Source: Palsa-1150 sp036490515 (GTDB taxonomy: Bacteria; Myxococcota_A; Polyangia; Polyangiales; Polyangiaceae). From it: 64,000 nt of DNA. Each line of letters opens with the position of its first letter. Position 1 is the first letter of the stretch. Of this stretch, positions 1-7,884 are shown in pieces. The DNA lies in contig DASXDU010000001.1 in assembly GCA_036490515.1 (NCBI GenBank), positions 124,001 through 188,000 of the forward strand, in the 5' to 3' direction. The notes below the pieces were generated by a model. The model worked only from the letters and a program-made list of their open reading frames with translations, had not been told where the DNA came from and did not search any database. The translations under genes and the position numbers were made by a program.

Positions 1-451
1 CGACCTGGGGCAAGAGGCTCTCATCCGCGTGCATCGTGCGCGAGGCAGCTTCGACCCCGGAGCAGCCGCGCTCCCGTGGATGTTCGCGATCGCGCGCAAC
101 GTCTTCCTCGACCACACCAGGCAAGCGCACGTCCGCCGGACGGCGCACGACGCGGGAGAAGGGGCCGCCGAGCGGTCCGAGCCGCTCGCCGCTGCCGACA
201 CGCGAGGCGACGAGACGCTGGCCGCAAAGGAGATGCTGGGTATCGTCCGCGACACGCTGGCAAAGCTGCCCGTCCTGCAGCGCGAGGCCTTCGTGCTCCT
301 CCGGTTCGAGGGCATGAGCGTCGCCGAAGCCGCCCAGGTGCTCGGTGCGACCGAGGGCGCCGTGAAGGTGCGCGCGTTCCGCGCGTACGAGGCCCTGCGC
401 GCCGCGCTGGGTGAGGAGCCGGGCGCCGGCACTACGGGGAAGGGCCGATGA
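1..451 (+). CDS. ECF-type RNA polymerase sigma factor, 5' end missing
   Basis: The open frame runs in from the left edge, so the N-terminus is outside the window. The first visible residues (DLGQEALIRVHRARG) are the end of sigma region 2, followed by LPWMFAIARNVFLDHTR of region 2.4. The C-terminal half holds a region 4 helix-turn-helix: LPVLQREAFVLLRFEGMSVAEAA, then LGATEGAVKVRAFRAYEALR. This is the usual layout of ECF (RpoE-like) sigma factors. The stop codon overlaps the ATG of the next gene (ATGA), so the two are translationally coupled. The next gene looks like an NrsF-type anti-sigma factor, which makes this a SigF/NrsF-like stress sigma pair. The family call is secure; the signal is unknown. 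Confidence 0.9.
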   Translation, partial: DLGQEALIRVHRARGSFDPGAAALPWMFAIARNVFLDHTRQAHVRRTAHDAGEGAAERSEPLAAADTRGDETLAAKEMLGIVRDTLAKLPVLQREAFVLLRFEGMSVAEAAQVLGATEGAVKVRAFRAYEALRAALGEEPGAGTTGKGR

Positions 452-1128
452 GCCGCGATCTCGATCTCGAGCGCCTGGCCGAGATCCCCGATCCGTTCGG
501 GGGTGCCGCGCGGCCAGTTGCAGCGGCCCCGCCGATGCCCGCGGGGTCTCCGACCCGCCGGGACGTACGCCGACGTCGGGCCGTGGCCGCGGCGGCGGTG
601 CTCGTCTACGAGGTGGGCTGGCTGCTCGTCGTGGAGCACCGCGCGGACCTATCCGAGCTTCCGGGGACGAGCATCGCGATCGGACTGCTCCTGCCACTCG
701 TCGCGGCTGCCGTGGCCCTCGTCGGCTGCCGCGTTCCCGGCCGGCGTGGCCTCGGTGCGCCCGTCGCCTGGCTGCTGTCGCTCTGCGTCCTGCCGGCAGC
801 GCTCTTCGCGCTCGGCACGCTGGCGACGAGCCCGCCCGACACGGAGGGCCATTTCTGGTCGCTCGTCGTGCGCTGCATGGGCGTCACCGCGCTGCTCACG
901 GCCGGTCCGCTGGCGCTCGGCGGCCTCGTGTTCCGCCGCGCCTTCGCGGCGGCCTCGCAGTGGAGGACCGCGGCGCTGGGCGCGGCCTGCGGGGCAATCG
1001 CGGCCGCGACCATGAGCCTCGCGTGCCGGCACAGCGGGGCGCTCCACGTGATCCTCGGGCACGGGGCGATGATCCTCGTTGGGGGCGCCGTCGGCGCGCT
1101 CGTCCTCGGCCGCGTCACGCGGGCATGA
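448..1128 (+). CDS. NrsF-like (DUF1109) multi-pass anti-sigma factor
   Basis: This 226-residue protein has a soluble N-terminus of about 50 residues and then about six hydrophobic segments (near residues 50-62, 73-92, 104-125, 145-160, 171-190 and 200-220). It ends with LACRHSGALHVILGHGAM followed by a Gly/Val/Leu-rich helix. That late Cys-(x)n-His motif and the six-helix plan resemble the DUF1109/NrsF family, inner-membrane proteins that hold an ECF sigma factor inactive. Its ATG overlaps the stop of the sigma gene, as in known sigma/anti-sigma pairs. Family membership was judged from topology and the C-terminal motif, so another small membrane anti-sigma family is possible. Confidence 0.75.
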   Translation: MSRDLDLERLAEIPDPFGGAARPVAAAPPMPAGSPTRRDVRRRRAVAAAAVLVYEVGWLLVVEHRADLSELPGTSIAIGLLLPLVAAAVALVGCRVPGRRGLGAPVAWLLSLCVLPAALFALGTLATSPPDTEGHFWSLVVRCMGVTALLTAGPLALGGLVFRRAFAAASQWRTAALGAACGAIAAATMSLACRHSGALHVILGHGAMILVGGAVGALVLGRVTRA

Positions 1129-1205
1129 CGAGCCGCGTGACGGGCCCGTCCGGAAGGCGGCATTCGATGGGAGTCGATACGCTTCAGGAATAGATTGCGG
1201 CCCCG

Positions 1206-3491
1206 ATGGGTCGACGGGTCGTGAAATTCCTCGCCTGGTTGCCGCTGGTCGTCGGGCTCCTCCTCGTCTCCGGTCCGGCGCGCGCCGAGGTGTGGCAAGC
1301 CCCCGTCGGGGGCAAGGCCGTCGGCCTGCCGGAGGGGCGGGTCGCGTGCCCGGGGACCACCGGAGACTGGACCATCGAGCAGGACGGGCACGCCGTTCGC
1401 CCTCCCGCGGCGGACGATGCGATCGGGCATGCCGTCGACGCGAAGCTCGCACCGGGCGCCGGGGCGTGCGCGACGGCCGCCAGCACGCTCACGCTCGTGG
1501 CCACGGGTCACGCGCCCGCCGTCGATTCGACCGCCACGACGCTCTTCGTCGACGAGGGCCGCGTCGAGGTCAAGGGGCGCGGTCTGCGAGGCGCGACGGT
1601 GCGGTGGCGTCTCGGAGACCGTGAAGGCGAGGACCACTGCGCGCAGCCGCAGTCGGATCCGGGAGGAGAGCGGTGTGCCCTCGCCGTGGCGCGCGGTCTG
1701 CCGGCGGACCCGAACGTCCCGGACCTGCACCTGATGGCCGCGGGCTCGCGCGACGGGGTGGACGTCGTCACGTTCGACGCCGCCGGCCGCAGGATGGGCG
1801 GCGACGAGACCCTGCTCCGGCCGGCGCGCATCGTCCTCTCCTCCATCTTTCCTCCCGACGTCAGCATCGACCTCGCCGGGGGCACGGCCTCGCGCATCCA
1901 GCTCGTCCACCCCGAGGCCGTCTCGGGCGCCGACTGCGGGGCGGCGAGCTGCGACGTCTCCGGCAACGCGATCGTCGTCGGGGGCCTCTCGAGCGTGGCC
2001 GGCACGCTTCCGGTGCGACTCCACCTCGCGCCGCACGTCGTCCTGCGCAAGGGCGACGCGTTCGATGCGTCCCCCGTCGTGCAGGTGCCCATCCTGCCGT
2101 GCGCGATGGCGATCGCCTCCGGGGACGCGCTTCGCGGTGTCGACGGAAGCCGCGCCGTCGTGCGCGTGGATGCCCGGTGCGCGGGCGAGGCCCGGTCGCT
2201 GCGCTGGTTCACCGCGGGCCGATCCATCGACGTCATCTCGGCGGTCGACTCCGGCGGGGCCACGTACGTCCTGCTCGCGGTCGGTCACGTGGAGTCCGAC
2301 GAGCTCGTCGTCACGGCCGGGCGCGCCGACGGATCGATCGTGGGCCAGGCCCGGGCGCACACGCGAGCCCTGCCGTCCCCGAACACGACGCTGACGCTCG
2401 ACTCGGGCGACCCGATCGACTTCGTCCCGACGAACCGACCGGCGACGGTGCACTGGGTGCAGGCGCAGGGCACCGGGCAGCTGCTCCTGCTTCCGCTCGA
2501 GGGGGCCTACGAGGTGATGACGCGGGACGGAGCGATGATGGTGCAAGGGCAGCGCGGCTCGGGGGGCTTCGTCGCCCTGCGGTTCGCGTGGCGCGTCCCG
2601 TCGCTCCCGGGGAGCTTCGCGACGACCGATCTCGGGGTGGTCGTCGACCCGGTCCAGCGCCCGATGCACGAGGCGAGCGTTGCGGTGGGTCTGACCGGAA
2701 AGGAGCCCCTCGTGGATCTCCTCTGCGGCGCGGGGCCCGACGAGCAGCGAATCCTCCCCACCGTCCCGGCCCACGTGCCCTACGAGGAGCGCGACGCGTG
2801 CCGCCTGGTCTTCCACCGCGAGCGCCTCGCGCCGGCCGACGGCGCACAGCGCCTCCAGCTCGACGTCGAGGTCACCCGCGTCGACGGAGAGTCACGGCCC
2901 GAGTCGCACGTATCGCAGCCGATCGTGCTCCGCGCTGGAGGGCAGCCGCGCATGGTCTACCTCAAGGGCGTGCTCGGGCGCTTCGACCACGTGACGGTCC
3001 GCGTCTCGAGCCTCGCCGACGTAGGGATCGACGCGGCGCACGAGGAGCCAAGCGCGCAGTTCTCGATGATCTTCGGGACCTCGCACTTCAGGCTGTATGT
3101 CACGGGGGCCATCCCGACGGGCCTCTACCGGGTCAGCGACCCCGCACACAGCGGCATCCTGACGCTCAACTTCGGCGCCGTCATGCGGGCGACCTGGCTC
3201 GACTCGGCGGGCCACGAGGGGTTCCTCGGCCTCGAGGCGGGGATGCTCGCCGAGGGCCTCGCGAACGACGTGAGCTCGAGCGGCCATTCGCTGACGCAGG
3301 TCGCGACGGTCACGGGGGTCGGCCTGAGCGTGCCGATCGCGAACCGCTCGCTCGCCACCGAGACGAGCATCAACCTGCACGCCTGGCTCGAATACGAGGT
3401 CTCGCGCGACGTCGGTAACGAGGGCGGCAACCCGGTCGGCTTCGTGTTCGGGCCGAGCATCTCGATCGGCAACATCGGCGCGAACCTCTGA
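1206..3491 (+). CDS. large secreted protein of unknown function
   Basis: The protein has 761 residues and starts with a clear Sec signal peptide: MGRRVVKF, a Leu/Val core, then a GPARA-E cleavage site near residue 28. The body is Asp/Ala/Val-rich and beta-like, with scattered Cys pairs (for example ADCGAASCDV) that could form disulfides outside the cytoplasm. The last ~130 residues alternate polar and hydrophobic residues (HFRLYVTGAIPTGLY, GVGLSVPI) and end in FVFGPSISIGNIGANL, which would suit an outer-membrane or beta-rich C-terminal domain. I recognise no catalytic motif. It stands alone after the anti-sigma gene and may be a sigma target, but nothing in the sequence proves that. Confidence 0.75.
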   Translation: MGRRVVKFLAWLPLVVGLLLVSGPARAEVWQAPVGGKAVGLPEGRVACPGTTGDWTIEQDGHAVRPPAADDAIGHAVDAKLAPGAGACATAASTLTLVATGHAPAVDSTATTLFVDEGRVEVKGRGLRGATVRWRLGDREGEDHCAQPQSDPGGERCALAVARGLPADPNVPDLHLMAAGSRDGVDVVTFDAAGRRMGGDETLLRPARIVLSSIFPPDVSIDLAGGTASRIQLVHPEAVSGADCGAASCDVSGNAIVVGGLSSVAGTLPVRLHLAPHVVLRKGDAFDASPVVQVPILPCAMAIASGDALRGVDGSRAVVRVDARCAGEARSLRWFTAGRSIDVISAVDSGGATYVLLAVGHVESDELVVTAGRADGSIVGQARAHTRALPSPNTTLTLDSGDPIDFVPTNRPATVHWVQAQGTGQLLLLPLEGAYEVMTRDGAMMVQGQRGSGGFVALRFAWRVPSLPGSFATTDLGVVVDPVQRPMHEASVAVGLTGKEPLVDLLCGAGPDEQRILPTVPAHVPYEERDACRLVFHRERLAPADGAQRLQLDVEVTRVDGESRPESHVSQPIVLRAGGQPRMVYLKGVLGRFDHVTVRVSSLADVGIDAAHEEPSAQFSMIFGTSHFRLYVTGAIPTGLYRVSDPAHSGILTLNFGAVMRATWLDSAGHEGFLGLEAGMLAEGLANDVSSSGHSLTQVATVTGVGLSVPIANRSLATETSINLHAWLEYEVSRDVGNEGGNPVGFVFGPSISIGNIGANL

Positions 3492-3514
3492 GCGATCGCT
3501 TCGACCGCGCCGCC

Positions 3515-3537
3515 GCCGCCCGACGTCGGCGGGCGGC
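3515..3537. terminator. GC hairpin between convergent genes
   Basis: GCCGCCCG (3515-3522) pairs perfectly with CGGGCGGC (3530-3537) around a 7-nt loop. It sits exactly in the 46-bp gap between the end of the secreted-protein gene and the end of the convergent flavoprotein gene. There is no T-run, so it is a candidate bidirectional pause or termination structure, not a classical intrinsic terminator. Confidence 0.4.
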
Positions 3538-4653
3538 CTAGCCGAGCACGCCCTGGAGCCGTCGCAGGGTGTCCCGGCACTCGCGCACCAGGCGCTGGAC
3601 GATTGCCTGCACCGGTTCGACGGCGTTCATCTGTCCGACGATCTGACCGACCGGCGTCCCCAGCAGGGGACGCACCTGGTGATGCCGGATCCGGGCTTCG
3701 GCGTCTGCGACCAGCAGGCCCTGCAGCGGCATGGGCAGCGTGCCCGGCGAGTCCGGCCCTTCCCACGCATCCGTCCATGCCGTGCGCAGCATCCTGGCCG
3801 GCTTGCCGCTGATGGCACGCGACTGCACCGTGTCGGACGACGTCGCGGCGAGGAGCTTCTCCTTCACGACGCTGTGGCCCGTCTCCGTCGGCGGTTCGAG
3901 CCGGTATTCCTCGCTCGTGAGCCACACGGAGCCCATCCACACGCCCTCCGCCCCGAGCGCCATCGCGGCTGCGACCTGCTGGCCGGTGCCGATGCCACCC
4001 GCGGCGAGGACGGGGAGGCCCTCGACGGCGCGCACCACCTCGGGCACGAGGACCATCGTCGTCACCTCGCCCGTGTGCCCGCCCGCCTCGTGGCCATGCG
4101 CGACGACGACGTCGACCCCCGCCGCCCGGTGCGCTCGTGCATGCTCGGCCTTGCCCGCGAGCGCCGCGACGAGGATGCCGTGGGCGTGTGCCTGCTCGAT
4201 GACGTCGACGGGCGGCGGCCCCAGCGCGTTCGCGAGGAGCTTGATGGGATGGCGGAGCGCCACTTCGATCTGCGCGCGAGCGCGCGCGTGCACCCACGCG
4301 TTGATCCCCTCGACCGGTGGACGGTCCTCGGGCAGGGCGCCCACGCCGAACCGGGCGAGCAGCTCCTCGACGAACTGCCTGTGGCGGTCGTCGACCATCG
4401 CGTGGAGCGCGCTCATGTCGTCCGCGCCGACGTGCTTGGCCGGCATGACCACGTCGAGGCCGTACGGCCTGCCATCGACGTGGGCATCCATCCACCCGAG
4501 CGCGTCTTCGAGCTCCTCGGCGGTCGTGTAGCGGATGGCGCCGAGCACCCCGAGCCCTCCGGCGCGCGAGAGCGCCGCCGCAACCTCCGGCGACGGCGTG
4601 AAACCGACGATGGGGAGGTCGATTCCGAGGAGGTCGCAAATGCGCGTTCGCAT
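3538..4653 (-). CDS. nitronate monooxygenase-family flavoprotein (IpdC-like paralogue)
   Basis: This 371-residue FMN TIM-barrel enzyme has the 2-nitropropane dioxygenase/nitronate monooxygenase signatures: GIDLPIVGFTP at the N-terminus, VVVAHGHEAGGHTG in the middle, and the FMN-phosphate loop VLAAGGIGTGQQVAAAMALGAEGV. A KstR-type operator ends 17 bp upstream of ATG 4653, so it very probably belongs to the steroid regulon even though it lies about 8 kb from the main block. It resembles IpdC, the NMO-fold enzyme of ring C/D breakdown, but a closer IpdC homologue lies at 22968-24023, so a different steroid substrate is likely. A longer frame from 4677 begins inside the operator and was not used. 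Confidence 0.82.
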   Translation of the reverse strand: MRTRICDLLGIDLPIVGFTPSPEVAAALSRAGGLGVLGAIRYTTAEELEDALGWMDAHVDGRPYGLDVVMPAKHVGADDMSALHAMVDDRHRQFVEELLARFGVGALPEDRPPVEGINAWVHARARAQIEVALRHPIKLLANALGPPPVDVIEQAHAHGILVAALAGKAEHARAHRAAGVDVVVAHGHEAGGHTGEVTTMVLVPEVVRAVEGLPVLAAGGIGTGQQVAAAMALGAEGVWMGSVWLTSEEYRLEPPTETGHSVVKEKLLAATSSDTVQSRAISGKPARMLRTAWTDAWEGPDSPGTLPMPLQGLLVADAEARIRHHQVRPLLGTPVGQIVGQMNAVEPVQAIVQRLVRECRDTLRRLQGVLG

Positions 4654-4669
4654 GGGCCGCAATCCGGTT

Positions 4670-4683
4670 TGTAACATGTTCTA
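4670..4683. promoter_or_regulatory. KstR-type operator, copy 1
   Basis: TGTAACATGTTCTA fits TnnAACnnGTTnnA, the published mycobacterial KstR site. It lies 17 bp before the start codon of the flavoprotein gene on the minus strand. The plus-strand gene starts about 190 bp away, so the site most likely serves the flavoprotein. Confidence 0.75.
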
Positions 4684-4874
4684 CTGGCGCGTGGTCGTCG
4701 TGCCGGGGGTGCGCGGCGGGTCGGCGCGTGCCGGCGGCCGGGCGATGCTCCCCTGCGTCGATGTCCCTCGCCCTCAGGTGACGCCGGGAGGGAGCGATTC
4801 CGTGTGCGGCGGCTGCACGGTTTCCAGCCGCCGCGGCGAGATCGGCGTGGCCCGATCGTCGCTTGGCGGCGGCC

Positions 4875-5603
4875 ATGCGGTCCGTCTTCGTCCTCGGCGC
4901 GGTGGTGTTGCTTGCGGCGTGCTCCCAGCGGTTGCTCACCGCCCTGCCCGCGGGGGACGGCGCGGGGCCGGTCGGTGGACCTGCCGCGGGCGGGGGCTCC
5001 GGATCTCCGACGACACCGACGCCGACGCCACCCCCCACGGGGACGGGCGCTCCTTCGCCGTCACCCGTGGACGACGCCGGTCCGAGCGACGATGCCGGTT
5101 CGTACCCGAGTGGACTCGACGCCGGCCCGGTCTCGACGGAGCCCGACGCCGGAACGACTCTGGGCACGAGCGAGGGAGGCCTCGCGTTCGACGCGGGAGC
5201 CGGCGCCGGGGACGGGGCAACTACCACCGAGCTCCTCGCCGAGTGCGTTTCCACCATCAACTCCGTCCGCGCGCAGAACGGAGTGGCGCCGTACACCGAG
5301 TCCAGCGAGCTCGAGTCCTACGCCGCGCTCGCGGTGGCGAGCGACGCGCACGACGAGCAGAAGCACTCGTACTTCTACGCGACCGGCGGGGGAGGGGTGG
5401 CTTCCACGGAGGACGAGCTCGACGGCGCGCAGGTCGATCCGGGCGGCTCCGCGGAGCAGACCTTCGAGCTCGGCTTGCAGGGCGACGTCCAGGGGCAGGG
5501 CCAGGCGCTGGCGAATCTCGTGTCGACCCAGCTGAGCGAGGTCGGCTGCGGCTTCGCGCAGGACTCCGCGGGCAACTGGTGGGTGGACATGGCCCTGCGC
5601 TGA
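4875..5603 (+). CDS. CAP/SCP-domain lipoprotein
   Basis: The first ~20 residues form a lipoprotein signal (MRSVFVLGAVVLLAACS) with lipidation expected at the Cys of LAAC. Next comes a ~100-residue linker rich in Pro/Thr/Asp/Gly, typical of myxobacterial surface lipoproteins. The last ~110 residues resemble a small CAP (SCP/PR-1) domain: ECVSTINSVRAQNGVAPY, then DAHDEQKHSYF, then VGCGFAQDSAGNWWVDMAL, close to the usual 'cG.a...gg..yvv..y' end of CAP domains. The ATG at 4875 was chosen over a TTG at 4863 because it gives a cleaner signal peptide. CAP domains are non-enzymatic in many bacteria, and I infer no substrate. Confidence 0.7.
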   Translation: MRSVFVLGAVVLLAACSQRLLTALPAGDGAGPVGGPAAGGGSGSPTTPTPTPPPTGTGAPSPSPVDDAGPSDDAGSYPSGLDAGPVSTEPDAGTTLGTSEGGLAFDAGAGAGDGATTTELLAECVSTINSVRAQNGVAPYTESSELESYAALAVASDAHDEQKHSYFYATGGGGVASTEDELDGAQVDPGGSAEQTFELGLQGDVQGQGQALANLVSTQLSEVGCGFAQDSAGNWWVDMALR

Positions 5604-5619
5604 GGGCCACGCTCGGGCG

Positions 5620-6441
5620 TCAGCAGCTCGTCCCGGGGCAGACCTTGGTGACGCCGTCCGGGCACAGCGTGGCTGCGCCGTTTCCGCAGTTCACGTTGCA
5701 CGCCCCGCCCTCCCCCGGGCACGTGACGAGGCAGCTACCCGCCTGCTGGCAGTTGACGTCACAAGCGCCCGTGCACTTCACCATGCACGACGACTGCGCC
5801 TCCTGGCAGTTGACCGTGCCGCCATTGCCGATCGTGCCCTGGCAGGCGATCGCCTGCGTGCAGTCGACCGCGGAGCCGGCCCCCGCGATGAAGTTGCATG
5901 CCTGACTCTGCCCACAGTCGATCGCGCACTCGCCCGCGCATGCGAGGTCGCAGGAGCGCTGCGCGCCGCACTGGAGGGCGAAGCCTGCGTCTGCCGGGCC
6001 CGCACCGCATGCCAGGCTGCAGCTCGATGCGACCCCGCAGGAGCAGGACTTCGGCCCCGTGCACGAGCCCGCATCCTCGCTCGCCGCGCACTCTCCGGGC
6101 GGCCCCGCGCCGTCCGGCAGGAGTCCCGCCTCGTACGGCTTCGGCGCGTCGTGCGCCAGCGGAGCATCGTTCGGCGCGGCCTCCGGGATGACCCCACCCT
6201 CGGTCCCTGCCTCGCCTTCGCACGCCGCCGGGTCCACGTGCTCGCCGTCGACGTCGCAGCTGTATCCCGTCTGCGTCCCGTTCACCGTCGCGCACGTAGT
6301 CTCGCCGCACCCGATCGTGATCGCCTGTCCACCGTCCCCGATGGTGCACGGACACCGAGAACCCGAGGGCGTGTGGCTGCACGCGCCGACGATCGCGCCG
6401 ACGGTGGCGGGAACGAAGAGGATCTTCCAGACCGATCTCAC
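5620..6441 (-). CDS. cysteine-rich lipoprotein
   Basis: A GTG at 6441 starts 273 residues: MRSVWKILFVPATVGAIVGAC is a lipoprotein signal with Cys as the +1 residue. A spacer rich in Pro/Asp/Glu/Ala follows. The C-terminal ~150 residues carry a cysteine roughly every 4-8 residues in repeated short motifs (CxLAC, CAIDC, CMVKC, CDVNC, CLVTC, CNVNC), which suggests a disulfide-stapled beta-solenoid-like fold. The GTG overlaps the TGA of the FHA/sigma-54 activator gene (GTGA), so the two genes are translationally coupled. Function unknown; it is probably displayed on the cell surface. Confidence 0.72.
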   Translation of the reverse strand: MRSVWKILFVPATVGAIVGACSHTPSGSRCPCTIGDGGQAITIGCGETTCATVNGTQTGYSCDVDGEHVDPAACEGEAGTEGGVIPEAAPNDAPLAHDAPKPYEAGLLPDGAGPPGECAASEDAGSCTGPKSCSCGVASSCSLACGAGPADAGFALQCGAQRSCDLACAGECAIDCGQSQACNFIAGAGSAVDCTQAIACQGTIGNGGTVNCQEAQSSCMVKCTGACDVNCQQAGSCLVTCPGEGGACNVNCGNGAATLCPDGVTKVCPGTSC

Positions 6442-7835
6442 GCTCCACCTCGCTTTCGGGGGCGCGGCACGCCGTACGACTCGAGCCGGTGGATGAGGAC
6501 CCGCCGAGAGACCCCCAGCATCTCCGCGGCGCGCGTCTGGTTGCCGGCACACTTCTCGAGCGCCTCGAGGATGCGCCTGCGCTCGGTGGCCTGGAGCTCG
6601 TCCGAGAGCCCGCCGCGCGACCAGTCGGCCGAATCCGGCGCGGGCGGAGGGACGCTCTCCGGGCCGGGCGGTACCATCTCGGCGGCGCCCAGCGGAACGA
6701 GCGACAGCTGCTCCGGCCCGATCTCGGATCGCTCGCAGAGCAGCACCGCCCGCTCGATGACGTTCCTGAGCTCGCGTACGTTGCCCGGCCACGCGTGCGC
6801 ACGAAGCTGCTCGAGCGCGGCGTGCGAGAGCGTGAGGTTCGTCTTTCCCATCGACGCCCCGAACTCGACGAGGAACCGCCTCGCCAGCCCCTCGAGCTCG
6901 CCGAGCCGCTCGCGAAGCGGAGGGACGGAGACCGACACGCCATTGAGGCGGAAGAAGAGGTCACGCCGGAACGACCGGGCGGCGATGAGCTGCTCGAGGT
7001 CGCGGTTCGTCGCGGAGACGAAGCGCACGTCGACCGGCCGCGGGCGGACTCCTCCCACACGCACGATCTGGCGCAGCTCGATGGCGCGGAGGAGCTTCGC
7101 CTGCGCCGGCAGCGGCATCTCGCCCACCTCGTCGAGGAGCAGCGTGCCCCCCTCGGCGGTCTCGAGCAGGCCCGCCTTCTCCTTCACTGCGCCCGTGAAC
7201 GCGCCGCGCTCGTGACCGAAAAGTTCGCTCTCGAGCAGCGCCTCGGGGATCGCGGCGCAGTTGATCGAAACGAAGGGGCGCGCCGCCCGGGGGGAGTACC
7301 GATGGATGCTCTGGGCGATGATCTCCTTGCCCACCCCCGTCTCCCCGAGAAGCAGCACGCTGATGGTCCCCTGGGCGACGGCGCGAAGCAGCCGGTGGAG
7401 CTGCGCCATTCGCTCGTCCGCGATGACGAGCCCGTCGTCCGGACCCGACGCCGAGGTCCGCTGCGTGCTCGCGGGCGAGCGCTCGCCCGCCGTCTCGATC
7501 ACGCAGAACGTCGACCCGATCTCGATCACGCTCCGCGGAGGGACGGCGGTGGGCTCGTTCGGGGCGATGCGAACGCCTCCGACGCGCGTGCCGTTCGAGC
7601 TCCCCAGGTCGACGACCCGCAGCTGCGGACCGAGCAGGAGCTCGGCGTGGCGGCGCGAGACGGAGGGATGATCCACGCAGATCTCGCACTCCTGAAGGCG
7701 CCCGATGGTCACCTTGCCCGAAGGGGGGAGCGCGAACGTGGCAAACCCACCCTCCCAGAACACGAGCAGGCGCTCCTTCGCCAGCGGCGACGCGTGGGCG
7801 TCTGTACGTACGTCGCGAGGGTCGCGGATCGGCAT
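6438..7835 (-). CDS. FHA-domain sigma-54-dependent transcriptional activator
   Basis: An N-terminal FHA domain (VTIGRLQECEICVDHPSVSRRHAEL, then LGSSNGT) binds phosphothreonine. A central AAA+ domain follows, with Walker A GETGVGKE, the sigma-54 loop GAFTGA intact, Walker B GTLLLDEVGEM and the R-finger region LFFRLN. A Fis-type helix-turn-helix (AGNQTRAAEMLGVSRRVLIHRLE) ends the protein. FHA-linked activators are a myxobacterial speciality and take input from Ser/Thr kinases. A kinase gene is divergently transcribed next to it, which makes it a plausible partner. The start is uncertain: ATG 7835 is listed, and an in-frame ATG at 7886 would overlap the kinase start by two bases. Confidence 0.93.
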   Translation of the reverse strand: MPIRDPRDVRTDAHASPLAKERLLVFWEGGFATFALPPSGKVTIGRLQECEICVDHPSVSRRHAELLLGPQLRVVDLGSSNGTRVGGVRIAPNEPTAVPPRSVIEIGSTFCVIETAGERSPASTQRTSASGPDDGLVIADERMAQLHRLLRAVAQGTISVLLLGETGVGKEIIAQSIHRYSPRAARPFVSINCAAIPEALLESELFGHERGAFTGAVKEKAGLLETAEGGTLLLDEVGEMPLPAQAKLLRAIELRQIVRVGGVRPRPVDVRFVSATNRDLEQLIAARSFRRDLFFRLNGVSVSVPPLRERLGELEGLARRFLVEFGASMGKTNLTLSHAALEQLRAHAWPGNVRELRNVIERAVLLCERSEIGPEQLSLVPLGAAEMVPPGPESVPPPAPDSADWSRGGLSDELQATERRRILEALEKCAGNQTRAAEMLGVSRRVLIHRLESYGVPRPRKRGGA

Positions 7836-7884
7836 CGGCCCGTGACCGGCATTCTGCCACGTTCGATGGTACGCTGATGTCGAC

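Noticed and set aside
606..2816. Long minus-strand open frame opposite the secreted protein
   Set aside because: High-GC antisense shadow; no recognisable motif, while the plus strand has a signal peptide and coherent protein.
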